Positions 8,180 to 19,217 of a stretch of 51,076 bases of DNA are shown one piece after another. Every line of letters starts with the position of its first letter. Position 1 is the first letter of the stretch. Origin of the DNA: Candidatus Sysuiplasma acidicola (GTDB lineage: Archaea > Thermoplasmatota > Thermoplasmata > Sysuiplasmatales > Sysuiplasmataceae). The stretch spans positions 21,667 through 72,742 of the forward strand of contig JAHEAA010000010.1 in assembly GCA_019721035.1 (NCBI GenBank), in the 5' to 3' direction. Made by a program: the position numbers and the translations under genes. The notes beneath the pieces are model-generated. The model had not been told where the DNA came from. It searched no databases and worked only from the letters and a program-made list of their open reading frames with translations.

Positions 8180-8653
8180 ATGGAAAAAGCAGATGCGCCG
8201 AACCCGCTGAAGATAAGATCGGTGCTGGTCGCGATAGACTCCTCCAAGAAGTCAGTGAAAGCGCTTGAGTTTTCTTTCCGGCTTCTGGCCAACAACCGTG
8301 AAGGTAAACTTTACATCATAAATGTTGTGAATCCGGTGCTCCTCCGCGTCAGCGGGGATGCCCCGCAGACAGGCATAATGGTCATAGAGAAACAGGAAGA
8401 GGAAGTCAAACTGGCACGGCGGCTTGTGAGCCATGCAGTCGCGCATGCAAAGGCAAATGGCATTCTGAATGTAGAGGGAATAGTCAAAGAGGCAGACCCT
8501 GTCAGGGCGATAATACAGACAGCCGATGCGGTGAAACCGGATATCATTGTACTTGGCAACAGAGGGAGAGGATTCAGGAGAGGAATATTCTTCGGATCAG
8601 TTTCACAGAGAGTCGCCGCAGATTCCCCTGTCTCGGTTATGATAGTCAAATAA
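8180..8653 (+). CDS. Universal stress protein (UspA family)
   Basis: A 157-residue single Usp domain. It opens with IRSVLVAIDSSKKSVKALEF, the first strand and helix of the fold, and ends with IIVLGNRGRGFRRGIFFGSV: this matches the G-x2-G-x9-G-S nucleotide-binding motif of ATP-binding UspA-like proteins, followed by VSVMIVK. The ATG at 8180 is chosen; the 25 residues encoded upstream in the same frame do not look like protein. Usp proteins respond to stress or energy state, usually as dimers in the cytosol. Its end overlaps the end of the convergent alcohol dehydrogenase by 8 bases. Confidence 0.88.
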   Translation: MEKADAPNPLKIRSVLVAIDSSKKSVKALEFSFRLLANNREGKLYIINVVNPVLLRVSGDAPQTGIMVIEKQEEEVKLARRLVSHAVAHAKANGILNVEGIVKEADPVRAIIQTADAVKPDIIVLGNRGRGFRRGIFFGSVSQRVAADSPVSVMIVK

Positions 8654-9653
8654 TGCGCAGAACAGCGCTGCCGTTTATTTTCCCTGCTTTAAGTTCTGAC
8701 AGCGCTGCGTTTGCATCCTCGAGTCTGTATTCCTTTACGACACTCCTGATGCCCGTTCTCCCGGCTAAGCTCATGAACTCCAGGGCGTCTGCCCTTGTGT
8801 TTGCCTCCACGCTGAATAGTTTCTTCTCATGGAAAAGCTGCGATTCATAATCAGTCAGCGGGATGTCATCCATATGTATGGCGGGCACCGCGACGCTTCC
8901 GCCAGCCCTGACAGACTCCAGCGCGAGTCTGACGACATTTCCCGATGGTGCGAAGACAATGGCGGCGTCGAGCGTTCCGCGCAGCGGTGAGGAGTCGTTT
9001 CCATGCAGTTCGATGGCCCCTGTTGCTCCGAGCTGCATCGCAAGCTTCAGATGTTGTTCATTCCGGGACACGACACGAACGTCGTATCCAAGAGCGGACG
9101 CGATTTGCAACGTTATGTGAGCCGAGCCGCCGAAACCAAATATGCCAAGCACGCCGCCCGGTCCGGGCTTCACAAGTTTGAATGCTCTGTATCCTATGAT
9201 GCCTGAACACAGCAGGGGTGCTGCCTGCGCTGGAATCACACCGCTTGCTATTGGTATGGTGAATGCTTCCAGTGCGAGCATGTATTCCGCATATCCGCCG
9301 TTCACGGTGTAACCGGTGAGCGTTTTGCGACGGCACAGGTTTTCCCTGCCGGTAACGCAAAACTCGCATACTCCGCAGGTGCCGTGGAGCCACGGAACGC
9401 CGACCACATCGCCTGTGCTCAATGAGGTGACACCCTCGCCGGTCCTCACAATCTTACCGACTGCTTCATGCCCAGGTACGAGTCCGGGACGGACGTTGCC
9501 GATATCGCCCTCGACAATATGCAGGTCCGTCCTGCATACACCGCACACATCGACTCTGATCAGCACCTCACCGTCACCAGGCTCTTCAGCCGGCATATCT
9601 GTCAATTCCAGCCACTCGCCAGGACGATCGGTGGCAAGCGCCATGGCTTTCAT
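8646..9653 (-). CDS. Zinc-dependent alcohol dehydrogenase (MDR family)
   Basis: A 335-residue medium-chain dehydrogenase. Catalytic zinc ligands are Cys37 (VCGVCRTDLH), His62 in PGHEAVG and Cys148; the four structural zinc Cys are 93, 96, 99 and 107 (GTCGVCEFCVTGRENLC). The Rossmann glycine motif is GIFGFGGSAH (169-178). It belongs to the group of NAD(P)-dependent alcohol or aldehyde reductases (AdhP/COG1064-like); the substrate is unknown. The basic residue after the second Rossmann strand (VVSRNEQ) suggests NADP is possible. Translation from the ATG at 9653. Only 71 bases separate it from the divergent GNAT gene at 9725. Confidence 0.9.
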   Translation of the reverse strand: MKAMALATDRPGEWLELTDMPAEEPGDGEVLIRVDVCGVCRTDLHIVEGDIGNVRPGLVPGHEAVGKIVRTGEGVTSLSTGDVVGVPWLHGTCGVCEFCVTGRENLCRRKTLTGYTVNGGYAEYMLALEAFTIPIASGVIPAQAAPLLCSGIIGYRAFKLVKPGPGGVLGIFGFGGSAHITLQIASALGYDVRVVSRNEQHLKLAMQLGATGAIELHGNDSSPLRGTLDAAIVFAPSGNVVRLALESVRAGGSVAVPAIHMDDIPLTDYESQLFHEKKLFSVEANTRADALEFMSLAGRTGIRSVVKEYRLEDANAALSELKAGKINGSAVLRII

Positions 9654-9694
9654 CCTGTTACCGACAGCGCAATGCTTCTTATTGACACTAATAG

Positions 9695-9703
9695 TTTTTT
9701 ATC
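9695..9703 (+). promoter_or_regulatory. TATA-like box for leaderless GNAT gene
   Basis: TTTTTTATC at 9695-9703; about 26 nt downstream is exactly the ATG at 9725, so this transcript is probably leaderless. The same 71-base gap must also hold the promoter of the divergent alcohol dehydrogenase. Confidence 0.5.
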
Positions 9704-9724
9704 GATGACAGCTATCCAATCGGC

Positions 9725-10693
9725 ATGATCAGCGTCCTGGAAGCTATCCCCGAACAGGCAGACATAAAGCCGTTCATAGCTGGCTTTGGCAACGGTGTAA
9801 GGCAATTCGGTGAAGCACTGCCGCCGAACTGGGCCGATGAACGACTGGAGTCCGTCAGGAAGGGGGAGGAATTCTGTTCTGCAGCAGTTGAGGATGACAG
9901 GATTCTGGGCATAATCCAGTACAACCTGCAGGAGGGAAGGGGATCTGCATTTGTTTCATGGGGGGACACGCCTCCAACAGCTGAGGCCATAAATCTGCTA
10001 ATCAGAAAGTATGTTGAGAAGATGCCGCGCGATACGTGGCTCAGGATCAGCGGCATACACCCTAACGTACCGGAAGAGCTTATGGAGATGGCTTCATCGA
10101 CGTTCGGTTTCGTGAGAAAGCGCAGACTCGAGATGGCTGCGGATCTCTCGAGTCTTCCTGAATCGTCTGCTCCGGAAGGGAGTTTCACTACTGTTTCCAT
10201 TACAGAACAGAGCGAGGAAACGCTTTCGAAACTGGACTGGGACAGCTATTCCGGAACAGTCGACGAAGGCATGTTTGCAAACAGTGCCGAGGACAACAGG
10301 AAAATGTTCAGTTCACTGCTTTCCGGAGAATACGGGCCAGTAATAACGAATGCATCCAGATGTGTAACAATCGAGGGAAAACCTGTTGCCATGATAGCTG
10401 TTACCGACATCGGAGACGGAGCGTTTCTTGCAGATATTGCGGTCCTGCCCGAATACAGGAAGAAAGGACTGGGAAAGTATCTGCTGACGAACGCCATGAA
10501 GGAAGCAGTGGCTGCCAGAAAAAAGAGGATGACACTCTGGGTTTCGGAGGACAACAAACCAGCACTGACGCTGTATTCATCTCTTGGTTTCAGGGAGCTG
10601 CGTATCGGAACCTATTATATCAGAAAAACCGTCGCAGATGTGTCTGTTGAAAAAGCGGAGAATGCGGAAAACGCAGTACCTCCAAATGCCTGA
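9725..10693 (+). CDS. GNAT acetyltransferase, two-domain
   Basis: A 322-residue protein. The C-terminal half has a complete GNAT acetyl-CoA site: FLADIAVLPEYRKKGLGKYL (R-x-x-G-x-G/A motif) and LWVSEDNKPALTLYSSLGF (motif B), followed by the usual closing strand. The N-terminal half (about 1-150) looks like a second, degenerate GNAT domain without a clear acetyl-CoA loop, as in other double-GNAT proteins. It probably acetylates a small molecule or protein amine; no substrate can be named. The last 20 residues are Ala/Asn/Glu rich. The start follows a TATA-like box by 26 nt. Confidence 0.87.
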   Translation: MISVLEAIPEQADIKPFIAGFGNGVRQFGEALPPNWADERLESVRKGEEFCSAAVEDDRILGIIQYNLQEGRGSAFVSWGDTPPTAEAINLLIRKYVEKMPRDTWLRISGIHPNVPEELMEMASSTFGFVRKRRLEMAADLSSLPESSAPEGSFTTVSITEQSEETLSKLDWDSYSGTVDEGMFANSAEDNRKMFSSLLSGEYGPVITNASRCVTIEGKPVAMIAVTDIGDGAFLADIAVLPEYRKKGLGKYLLTNAMKEAVAARKKRMTLWVSEDNKPALTLYSSLGFRELRIGTYYIRKTVADVSVEKAENAENAVPPNA

Positions 10694-10769
10694 CATATAA
10701 GGTTATGATGTTAAGTTCAGCATGAAGCTCCGAAATACGATGCGTGAAGAACAGGCATCGTGAGGGCCC

Positions 10770-11807
10770 ATGGTCATGGCATTATCACCTCATGTGGTTG
10801 TATGGGAAAGCACCAAAGCATGCGACTTTGCATGCAGGCACTGCCGGGCGGATGCCATACCGCACCGCCTTCCCGGAGAGCTCTCAACAGAAGAGGTCAG
10901 GGGCATGATAGATCAGCTGGCAGGAATGGACGTGAAACTCTTCGTGATAAGCGGCGGGGATGCTCTCAAGCGTGACGATATCTTCGAACTGATTGAGTAT
11001 GGCTCGTCGAGATTGCGCACTGCGCTCTCTCCGAGCGGCAGCAGGATAGACAGCACCGTCGCGGAAAGCATCAGGAAGGCAGGTGCAGCGGTTGTGTCCA
11101 TAAGCGTGGACGGACCCCAGCCTGTACATGATGAATTCAGGGGTGTGAACGGTGCATTTTCCATCGCAACAAAAGCCGTTGCTTCGCTCCATGGGGCAGG
11201 CGTGCCTGTTCAGATAAATTCCACGCTAAGTGTGTACAACATAAATGTCCTCTCCGAGTTGAAAGAAACCGTGCTCGCACTGGAGCCGGCCTACTGGGAT
11301 CTTTTCATGATTGTTCCCACCGGAAGGGCCACGGCGGCCATGTCTCTTACACAGGAGCAGGCCAACACGGCAATGAAGGTCGCAGCGGCCTGGCGGGCCG
11401 AAGGGATTCAGGTGCGCATGACCTGCGCACCGTACCTCATACGCATCATGAGCGACCGCGGCGCGAAACCACAGAAACCGGATGAGAAGGGAAGAAAGAG
11501 CCTGAACGGGGCACGCGGCTGCATGGCAGGAAACGGCTATTCATTCATTTCATACAACGGAACCGTATATCCGTGCGGTTTCCTCCCCCTGAGGGCGGGA
11601 AGCATCAGGGAAAGCAGTTTTGCGGAAATCTACGGCGGCACACTGTTTTCCGGATTGAGAAACAGCTCGCTGCTCGGCGGCAAGTGCGGCATCTGCAATT
11701 TCAGGACAGTATGCGGTGGATGCAGGGCGAGGGCATATGCAAACAGCCGCGACTGGATGGCTGAAGACCCCCTGTGCGACTATACCGTTCCCAGGACTGG
11801 TGCGTAA
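10770..11807 (+). CDS. Radical SAM/SPASM protein, AhbD/NirJ-like
   Basis: A 345-residue radical SAM enzyme. The 4Fe-4S binding CxxxCxxC motif is CDFACRHC near residue 18, SAM-binding glycines follow in VISGGDALKR, and the C-terminal SPASM region carries Cys at CGICNFRTVCGGCRARAY plus a final Cys in EDPLC. WESTKACDFACRHCRAD is close to the family that includes AhbD (Fe-coproporphyrin III decarboxylase of the alternative heme pathway) and TIGR04053 proteins. It is followed after a single base by a second radical SAM gene with an AhbC-like start, which supports a heme role. The ATG at 10770 follows a GTGAGGG ribosome-site-like stretch. Heme function is inference. Confidence 0.85.
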   Translation: MVMALSPHVVVWESTKACDFACRHCRADAIPHRLPGELSTEEVRGMIDQLAGMDVKLFVISGGDALKRDDIFELIEYGSSRLRTALSPSGSRIDSTVAESIRKAGAAVVSISVDGPQPVHDEFRGVNGAFSIATKAVASLHGAGVPVQINSTLSVYNINVLSELKETVLALEPAYWDLFMIVPTGRATAAMSLTQEQANTAMKVAAAWRAEGIQVRMTCAPYLIRIMSDRGAKPQKPDEKGRKSLNGARGCMAGNGYSFISYNGTVYPCGFLPLRAGSIRESSFAEIYGGTLFSGLRNSSLLGGKCGICNFRTVCGGCRARAYANSRDWMAEDPLCDYTVPRTGA

Positions 11808-11808
11808 C

Positions 11809-12918
11809 ATGATCAGTGTTTCAAAACTGCTGCACAATACACCTCAGACCGGCGACCACATCAGGTACAGCGGCAGAGATGATCGTTTTCCCGCTGTCCT
11901 CGTGATGAACATAACGAGAAACTGCAACCTCCGGTGCGTGCACTGTTATTCCTCATCCGGCGGAGGACACCGATTCACGGACTTGCCGTTTGAAGTGTGG
12001 AAGAAAGCCATTGAAACTGCCGCCGACATGGGTGTGAGCAACGTGCTCGTTTCTGGAGGTGAGCCGCTGGTCAGGAAGGACGCAGTCGAGCTCATACGTG
12101 TTATGAATGACTGTGGCATGAAGGTCGGACTTTCCACAAACGGCACTGCCATAACCGAACAGATGGCCGGACGGCTTGCAGGCCTCGTTGACTATGCAGG
12201 CATAAGCATAGACGGACCTCAACGTGTGCACGATGAATTCAGGGGTGTCGACGGCGCATACAGGGCGTCCCTGAAAGGCATAGCAAACGCCGCGAAGGCC
12301 GGAATAAAGGTCGGACTCAGATGCACCATTACCCGTATGAACGCACCCTATGTCGGTGACATTTTCGGGCTGGCGCATTCACTTGGAATAGGAAGAATAT
12401 GCTTCTACCATCTTGCATACGCAGGAAGAGGCGGCGCAGAAATGGACATCGACAACAGAACGCGCCTTGAGGTGACGGAAAGTATCTTCAGGCAGACCGT
12501 AGAGGGCACGGACATACTGACTGCAGACAACGCTGTGGACGGCATACACATATTTGCCATGACTGGAGAGAAGAGGGTGCTGGACCTTCTCAGAAAGAAC
12601 GGCGGAAACAGATCAGGAGAGAGGATAGCAGACATAAGTCCTGACGGCACCGTGTACCCCGATCAGTTCACTCAACTGCCGATAGGCAGGATAGAAGAGC
12701 TGCGGCACATATGGGAGGAGCCTGATGCCACGGTGGCCAAACTGAAGGAGAGAAAGAAACTTCTCGAGTGCAAGAACTGCCCGTATCTCGATGCATGCAA
12801 CGGAAACCTCAGGGGACGGGCGCTTGCATTTACCGGCAATCTCTGGGGAAAGGATCCGTCGTGTTATCTGCAGGAGATCAACGAAAAATATCCCGATTCC
12901 ATGGCGCTAATGCAATGA
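11809..12918 (+). CDS. ahbC: Radical SAM/SPASM protein, AhbC-like (12,18-didecarboxysiroheme deacetylase)
   Basis: A 369-residue radical SAM enzyme starting at the ATG 11809, one base after the stop of the previous gene. The opening MISVSKLLHN...IRYSGR and then NITRNCNLRCVHCYSSSG (CxxxCxxC at about residue 40) follow the AhbC pattern closely. A GGEPL motif binds SAM and the SPASM end has CKNCPYLDACNG and a final DPSCYL. AhbC removes the acetate side chains of didecarboxysiroheme to give Fe-coproporphyrin III, which AhbD then converts to heme. The pair C and D is the known end of the archaeal heme route; the siroheme decarboxylase AhbA/B genes are not in the window. Confidence 0.8.
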   Translation: MISVSKLLHNTPQTGDHIRYSGRDDRFPAVLVMNITRNCNLRCVHCYSSSGGGHRFTDLPFEVWKKAIETAADMGVSNVLVSGGEPLVRKDAVELIRVMNDCGMKVGLSTNGTAITEQMAGRLAGLVDYAGISIDGPQRVHDEFRGVDGAYRASLKGIANAAKAGIKVGLRCTITRMNAPYVGDIFGLAHSLGIGRICFYHLAYAGRGGAEMDIDNRTRLEVTESIFRQTVEGTDILTADNAVDGIHIFAMTGEKRVLDLLRKNGGNRSGERIADISPDGTVYPDQFTQLPIGRIEELRHIWEEPDATVAKLKERKKLLECKNCPYLDACNGNLRGRALAFTGNLWGKDPSCYLQEINEKYPDSMALMQ

Positions 12919-12982
12919 CGTCCGCGCATCCCGAAAATGACGGACACTGCGGCCTCCCGTGATATTCCGGAGGACTGCAGCC

Positions 12983-15060
<2,078 letters not shown>

Positions 15061-15070
15061 GGTGTCCTGA

Positions 15071-17722
15071 ATGGCCGAAGAAGGCGAAGCACGGGAACCC
15101 GCCGTACAGCAGATCATCAGCCGCCCCATCGAAATAGAAATGCGCAAGTCGTACATCGACTACGCAATGAGCGTAATCGTCGGACGTGCGCTGCCCGACG
15201 TGCGCGACGGCCTGAAACCTGTTCACAGAAAAATACTCTTTGGAATGAGCGAGCTGGGAGCGTCTGCAGGCAGGGGACACAAGAAGAGCGCCAGGATTGT
15301 AGGAGAGGTTCTCGGTAAATACCATCCGCACGGCGATATAGCGATTTACGATGCTCTTGTCAGAATGGCGCAGGATTTCTCGATGCGCTATCCGCTCATC
15401 GACGGGCAGGGAAATTTCGGCAGCATCGACGGCGATGCGGCTGCCGCCATGAGATACACTGAATGCCGCCTTTCCAGGATTTCCGAAGAGATACTGCAGG
15501 ATCTGGACAGGGAAACGGTAAGAATGGTGGATAATTTCGATGCCACACTCAAGGAGCCGGAAGTGCTGCCGTCGAAATTCCCGAATCTCATTGTGAACGG
15601 GACAAGCGGCATTGCGGTGGGCATGGCTACCAACATGCCACCTCACAATCTGAGGGAAGTTGTCGACGGTATGAACTTTCTGATAGACAATCCTGATGCA
15701 GATCTTTCTCAGCTGATGAATTTCATCAAGGGTCCGGATTTCCCGACCGGCGGCATTGTCTACGGACTGCGCGGCATTGTGGAAGCCTACACCGGCGGAA
15801 GAGGAAGAATAACGGTAAGGGCGAAAACCACAACAGAAGAGGAAAACGGAAGAAAGAGGATCATAGTTGATGAGATACCTTACCAGGTCAACAAGAGCGC
15901 CATGCTCGAGGACATTGCCAGGCTCGTCAAGGAAAAAAAGATCGACGGTATAAGTGATCTGCGGGACGAGTCGGACAGAAGCGGCATGAGGATTGTCATA
16001 GAACTCAAGAGGGATGCGCTGGAGGAAGTGGTGCTCAACCAGCTCTTCAAGCACAGCCAGATGGAAGTTACCTTCGGCATCATCAACATAGCGCTGGTGA
16101 ACAACGAGCCCAAAGTACTTTCGCTGAAGGAACTGATGCGGAATTTCATCGACTTCCGCAGGGAAATGGTAAGGAAGAGGACAGAGTTTGAGCTGAAACA
16201 GGCAACGGCCAGGATGCACATTGTCGAAGGACTCATGGTGGCAATCGACAACATCGATCGCATGATTGAGCTCATACGCTCTTCACCGTCCGCCGAAGAG
16301 GCGAGACAGAAACTCATGTCGGTGGATGACTGGAGCATCGCGACTGCAACTGTTTCACCGCCTGACGGCAAGGGCGCTTTCCACCTGTCCGAAGAGCAGG
16401 CAAAAGCCATACTGGACATGAGGCTCCAGAAGCTGACCGGACTCGAAATGGACGGCGTGAGGACAGAGCACGGAGAGCTGACGTTGCGCATAGCAGACTA
16501 CACTAGGACATTGAGCGACGAAAGCAAAATACTGTCAATAATAAAATCCGAACTCAGCGAAATAAGGGAGAAGTACGGCGATGACCGCAAGACCGAGATA
16601 AATTCGGAGGGGCTGGAGATGACCATCGAAGACCTCATACCGGATGAGGAGGTCATCGTGACTGTAACGAGCAGGGGGTATGTCAAGCGCATGCCTCTTG
16701 CAACATACGAGATACAGCACAGGGGAGGCAAAGGGCTCACCGGAGTGGAAACGCACGAGGAAGATTACGTGGTGGACATGTTTGTTGCATCCACGCACAA
16801 TTACATCCTGTTCATCACAAACAGGGGAAGGGCGTACTGGCTGAAAACATATCTCATACCTACCGGTTCCAGACACAGCCCTGGCAGGCCAATTGTGAAT
16901 CTCCTTCCGAAACTGGAGGATGGGGAGAAAGTAATAGACAACATACCGCTCAAGTCCTTCGATGAAGGGCACTACCTGCTTTTCGCCACCAGGAAAGGCA
17001 GAGTGAAGAAGACATCCGTCATGGCTTACTCGCACGTACGGTCCCTGGGCATTATCGCAATCGGACTGGATGAAGGGGACGAGGTAATAGACACGGTGCT
17101 CACTGACGGCATGCAGGATGTGCTTCTCGCTACCAGGAACGGCTATGTGATAAGGTTCAGCGAGGGATATGTGCGCCCCATGGGGAGGCAGGCCGGAGGC
17201 GTCAGGGGAATAAGACTGAGGTACGGGGACGAAGTTGTGAGCATGGAATGCTCATTCAGCGAGGGGAATTTGCTCCTCACAGTCACCGAAAACGGTTTCG
17301 GCAAGCCGTCATGGGTAGGCGAATACAGGAAAACACGGCGCGGAGGAAAGGGCGTCATAACAATACAGACGACGGAGAGAAACGGCAAAGTCGTGGCCGT
17401 CAGCGCTTTCAGCCCCGGAGACGAAGTACTGCTGACATCTCAGACAGGCATGGTGATAAGGATACCGATTGACGACATAAGAGTCATGGGCCGAAACACT
17501 CAAGGTGTCAGAATCATGCGTCTGGAGCAGCAGGATCGTGTGACGGCAATGATTCGACTCGTCGGTTCCGAGGAGGAAGAGCGGCTGGTCCAGGAGGGCG
17601 AGGAGGAGATGAAGAGACTCGCGTCTAAAACAGAGCCCGCCGGTGAAGAGACGCTGCAGGATAAAAGGGTGAGCGACAACAAGCTGATAGAGCCGAAGGA
17701 AGGGGAAGACGAGGAAGAGTGA
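15071..17722 (+). CDS. gyrA: DNA gyrase subunit A
   Basis: An 883-residue GyrA. The breakage-reunion domain carries the catalytic Tyr129 in [12 protein letters not shown] and the gate region [20 protein letters not shown]. The C-terminal half is the six-bladed beta-pinwheel that wraps DNA; its GyrA-box is IQHRGGKG (canonical QRRGGKG), with further blades RRGGKGVIT and RNTQGVRI. The last 60 residues are highly acidic (ending GEDEEE), a tail that in bacterial GyrA can modulate wrapping. The start ATG at 15071 has GAGGTG 6 bases upstream as ribosome site. It forms an operon with gyrB and is followed by about 530 bases without an intact gene. Confidence 0.96.
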   Translation: MAEEGEAREPAVQQIISRPIEIEMRKSYIDYAMSVIVGRALPDVRDGLKPVHRKILFGMSELGASAGRGHKKSARIVGEVLGKYHPHGDIAIYDALVRMAQDFSMRYPLIDGQGNFGSIDGDAAAAMRYTECRLSRISEEILQDLDRETVRMVDNFDATLKEPEVLPSKFPNLIVNGTSGIAVGMATNMPPHNLREVVDGMNFLIDNPDADLSQLMNFIKGPDFPTGGIVYGLRGIVEAYTGGRGRITVRAKTTTEEENGRKRIIVDEIPYQVNKSAMLEDIARLVKEKKIDGISDLRDESDRSGMRIVIELKRDALEEVVLNQLFKHSQMEVTFGIINIALVNNEPKVLSLKELMRNFIDFRREMVRKRTEFELKQATARMHIVEGLMVAIDNIDRMIELIRSSPSAEEARQKLMSVDDWSIATATVSPPDGKGAFHLSEEQAKAILDMRLQKLTGLEMDGVRTEHGELTLRIADYTRTLSDESKILSIIKSELSEIREKYGDDRKTEINSEGLEMTIEDLIPDEEVIVTVTSRGYVKRMPLATYEIQHRGGKGLTGVETHEEDYVVDMFVASTHNYILFITNRGRAYWLKTYLIPTGSRHSPGRPIVNLLPKLEDGEKVIDNIPLKSFDEGHYLLFATRKGRVKKTSVMAYSHVRSLGIIAIGLDEGDEVIDTVLTDGMQDVLLATRNGYVIRFSEGYVRPMGRQAGGVRGIRLRYGDEVVSMECSFSEGNLLLTVTENGFGKPSWVGEYRKTRRGGKGVITIQTTERNGKVVAVSAFSPGDEVLLTSQTGMVIRIPIDDIRVMGRNTQGVRIMRLEQQDRVTAMIRLVGSEEEERLVQEGEEEMKRLASKTEPAGEETLQDKRVSDNKLIEPKEGEDEEE

Positions 17723-17869
17723 GATCTTGTCAAATATTCATTGATATTCCAGCAGCTTAATGACTTCTATGAATGCTCCCCGCTGCAGTCAATCATGTAG
17801 CCGTCAGTTGCAGACAGCGACATGGTTACAGCAGCGAAACAGTCAATGTTATGCGGAAATAACATGTTT

Positions 17870-17891
17870 CGGCGACCTCCCCCTGTCGCCG
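17870..17891. other. Hairpin CGGCGAC/GTCGCCG downstream of gyrA
   Basis: A perfect 7-bp stem, CGGCGAC (17870-17876) and GTCGCCG (17885-17891), with an 8-nt C-rich loop, directly followed by GTTTAAAT. It lies 150 bases after gyrA and 90 bases before a TnpB remnant. It may be a terminator or an end hairpin of an old IS200/IS605-type element. The rest of 17723-17982 shows no gene. Confidence 0.4.
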
Positions 17892-17982
17892 TTTAAATAG
17901 TCTGCATGACTGGATTGATGCATGCGGGCAACACATCACCGGGCTTCAAAGAAGTGTAAATCACAGACTCGGTGCAGTGTAG

Positions 17983-18099
17983 GTGTGGCGATGCCTGTGC
18001 GGTGCCACACATGACCGTGACTTCAACGCAGCCATGAACATATGGTCACGGTCGAACCCAGTGTGTCTGCCCGTGACCCGGGCAGGAGCGGGAGGCTGA
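17983..18099 (+). pseudogene. C-terminal remnant of TnpB/OrfB transposon protein
   Basis: In one frame the DNA reads WRCLCGATHDRDFNAAMNIW and then SRSNPVCLPVTRAGAGG up to a TGA at 18097-18099. CxCG...HDRDxNAAxNI is the end of the zinc finger plus the last catalytic Asp of TnpB (OrfB) of IS200/IS605/IS607 elements, and LPVTRAGA is also usual near its end. Upstream, at 17930-17980, pieces such as TSPGFKEV and HRLGAV fit the same family in shifted frames with stops, so only about 50 residues are left. No intact tnpA or tnpB is present; this is a dead relic in the gyrA-KaiC gap. Confidence 0.7.
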
Positions 18100-18220
18100 T
18101 GAGGCAATGCAGCAGTACAAAGATGCTGAGCGGAAGCCTTCAAGTCAATGTTTTCAAGCGAAAATTGACAGGGTCAAGAGTGAGTTGTTAATTAGTATTC
18201 ATGCAATTCACACTGTAATC

Positions 18221-18228
18221 TTTATATC
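18221..18228 (+). promoter_or_regulatory. TATA-like box of KaiC-like gene
   Basis: TTTATATC centred near 18224. A start about 26 nt on, at 18250, falls 5 nt before the GTG at 18255, which supports an almost leaderless message. Confidence 0.5.
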
Positions 18229-18254
18229 GAATGCGGGAAAATCGTTAACCCGGT

Positions 18255-18968
18255 GTGTGCCGATTGCTAAGAAACACATTGTCGGGACTGGAAAAGATAT
18301 TCAGAAATGATGTTGATGCGCCGAAAGTGGTGCTCGTCATAGGCCCGCCCGGGTCCATGAAGACATCGTTCTGTTTTTCAGTCATGTCCAGGCATCTGGC
18401 GGATTCCGGCGAGATAGGCATGTATCTCACGCTGGAGGAGACGTCGGAGAGTCACGGCAAGAACATGAAGAGCCTGGGCATCGACACAGACAGGAATCTC
18501 GTCATTTCCGACTTCACTGACATAAGGGAGCTGGAAATGGTCGGGGAAGATGCATCGACTGATTATATAGCACTCATCGAACGGCTGGTAAGGAATTTCA
18601 AGCAGAAACACGGAAAGGCATTCACGATGCTCACCATAGATTCGCTCGGTGCGCTTTACTCGCTCATGGATGACAGCGTCTCGCTCAGGAAGAGCATGTA
18701 TCATTTCTTCAAGAACATGAGGGAGATGGGACTCTTCACAATGCTCATCATGGAAGGAAGCATATCGGACGGGAAATTTTATGCTGGCACTGAAGCATTC
18801 CTGAGCGACGGCGTCATTTATCTGGGCATGGACAACAACAGAGGGAAGATCACCAGATTCGTGCAGATAGGAAAGATGCGCGCGTGCGACCACAGCATGG
18901 AGAGGCATGCGCTCGAAGTCGGCCGCGGCGGACTGCAGATCCTCGGCCCGATGCTCGGCAACATGTGA
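18255..18968 (+). CDS. KaiC/RecA-superfamily ATPase, single domain
   Basis: A 237-residue RecA-fold ATPase of the archaeal KaiC/GvpD-like signal group. Walker A is GPPGSMKTSF (30-39), with Met instead of Gly before the Lys. The catalytic glutamates are in YLTLEETSE (Glu61, Glu62), and Walker B is FTMLTIDSLG with Asp129. The rest (KFYAGTEAFLSDGVIYLGM, then ITRFVQIGKMRACDHSMERH) is the usual end of these proteins. Such proteins hydrolyse ATP and often control transcription, motility or signalling, but the function of this one is unknown. It stands 249 bases before a coiled-coil/zinc-ribbon gene on the same strand. The GTG at 18255 fits the TATA box; a TTG at 18267 is an alternative. Confidence 0.82.
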   Translation: MCRLLRNTLSGLEKIFRNDVDAPKVVLVIGPPGSMKTSFCFSVMSRHLADSGEIGMYLTLEETSESHGKNMKSLGIDTDRNLVISDFTDIRELEMVGEDASTDYIALIERLVRNFKQKHGKAFTMLTIDSLGALYSLMDDSVSLRKSMYHFFKNMREMGLFTMLIMEGSISDGKFYAGTEAFLSDGVIYLGMDNNRGKITRFVQIGKMRACDHSMERHALEVGRGGLQILGPMLGNM

Positions 18969-19217
18969 GTGCACGCAGAAGATGCGGGAAACACACAGGC
19001 GCACTGACATAACGGAGCGCAAGCACCTGCTCCTGCCCGGCGGTCATTTAGCATCACATACAGTCAGGTTGATAGTTAGTACAAACGATAAGCGGATGAA
19101 AAGTGCTTAATATTGTGATTCCGAGTTATGAAAAGAAATGAATAAGAGCAAGTGCCTGTGGACTCGCGTGGTAGCGTCGGGATCTGAACACTGCTGTTCA
19201 TTTATGGAGGAGATGGA

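Noticed and set aside
17961-18143. A minus-strand 60-residue frame in the gyrA-KaiC gap
   Set aside because: The plus strand here is a clear TnpB remnant, so this is its shadow.
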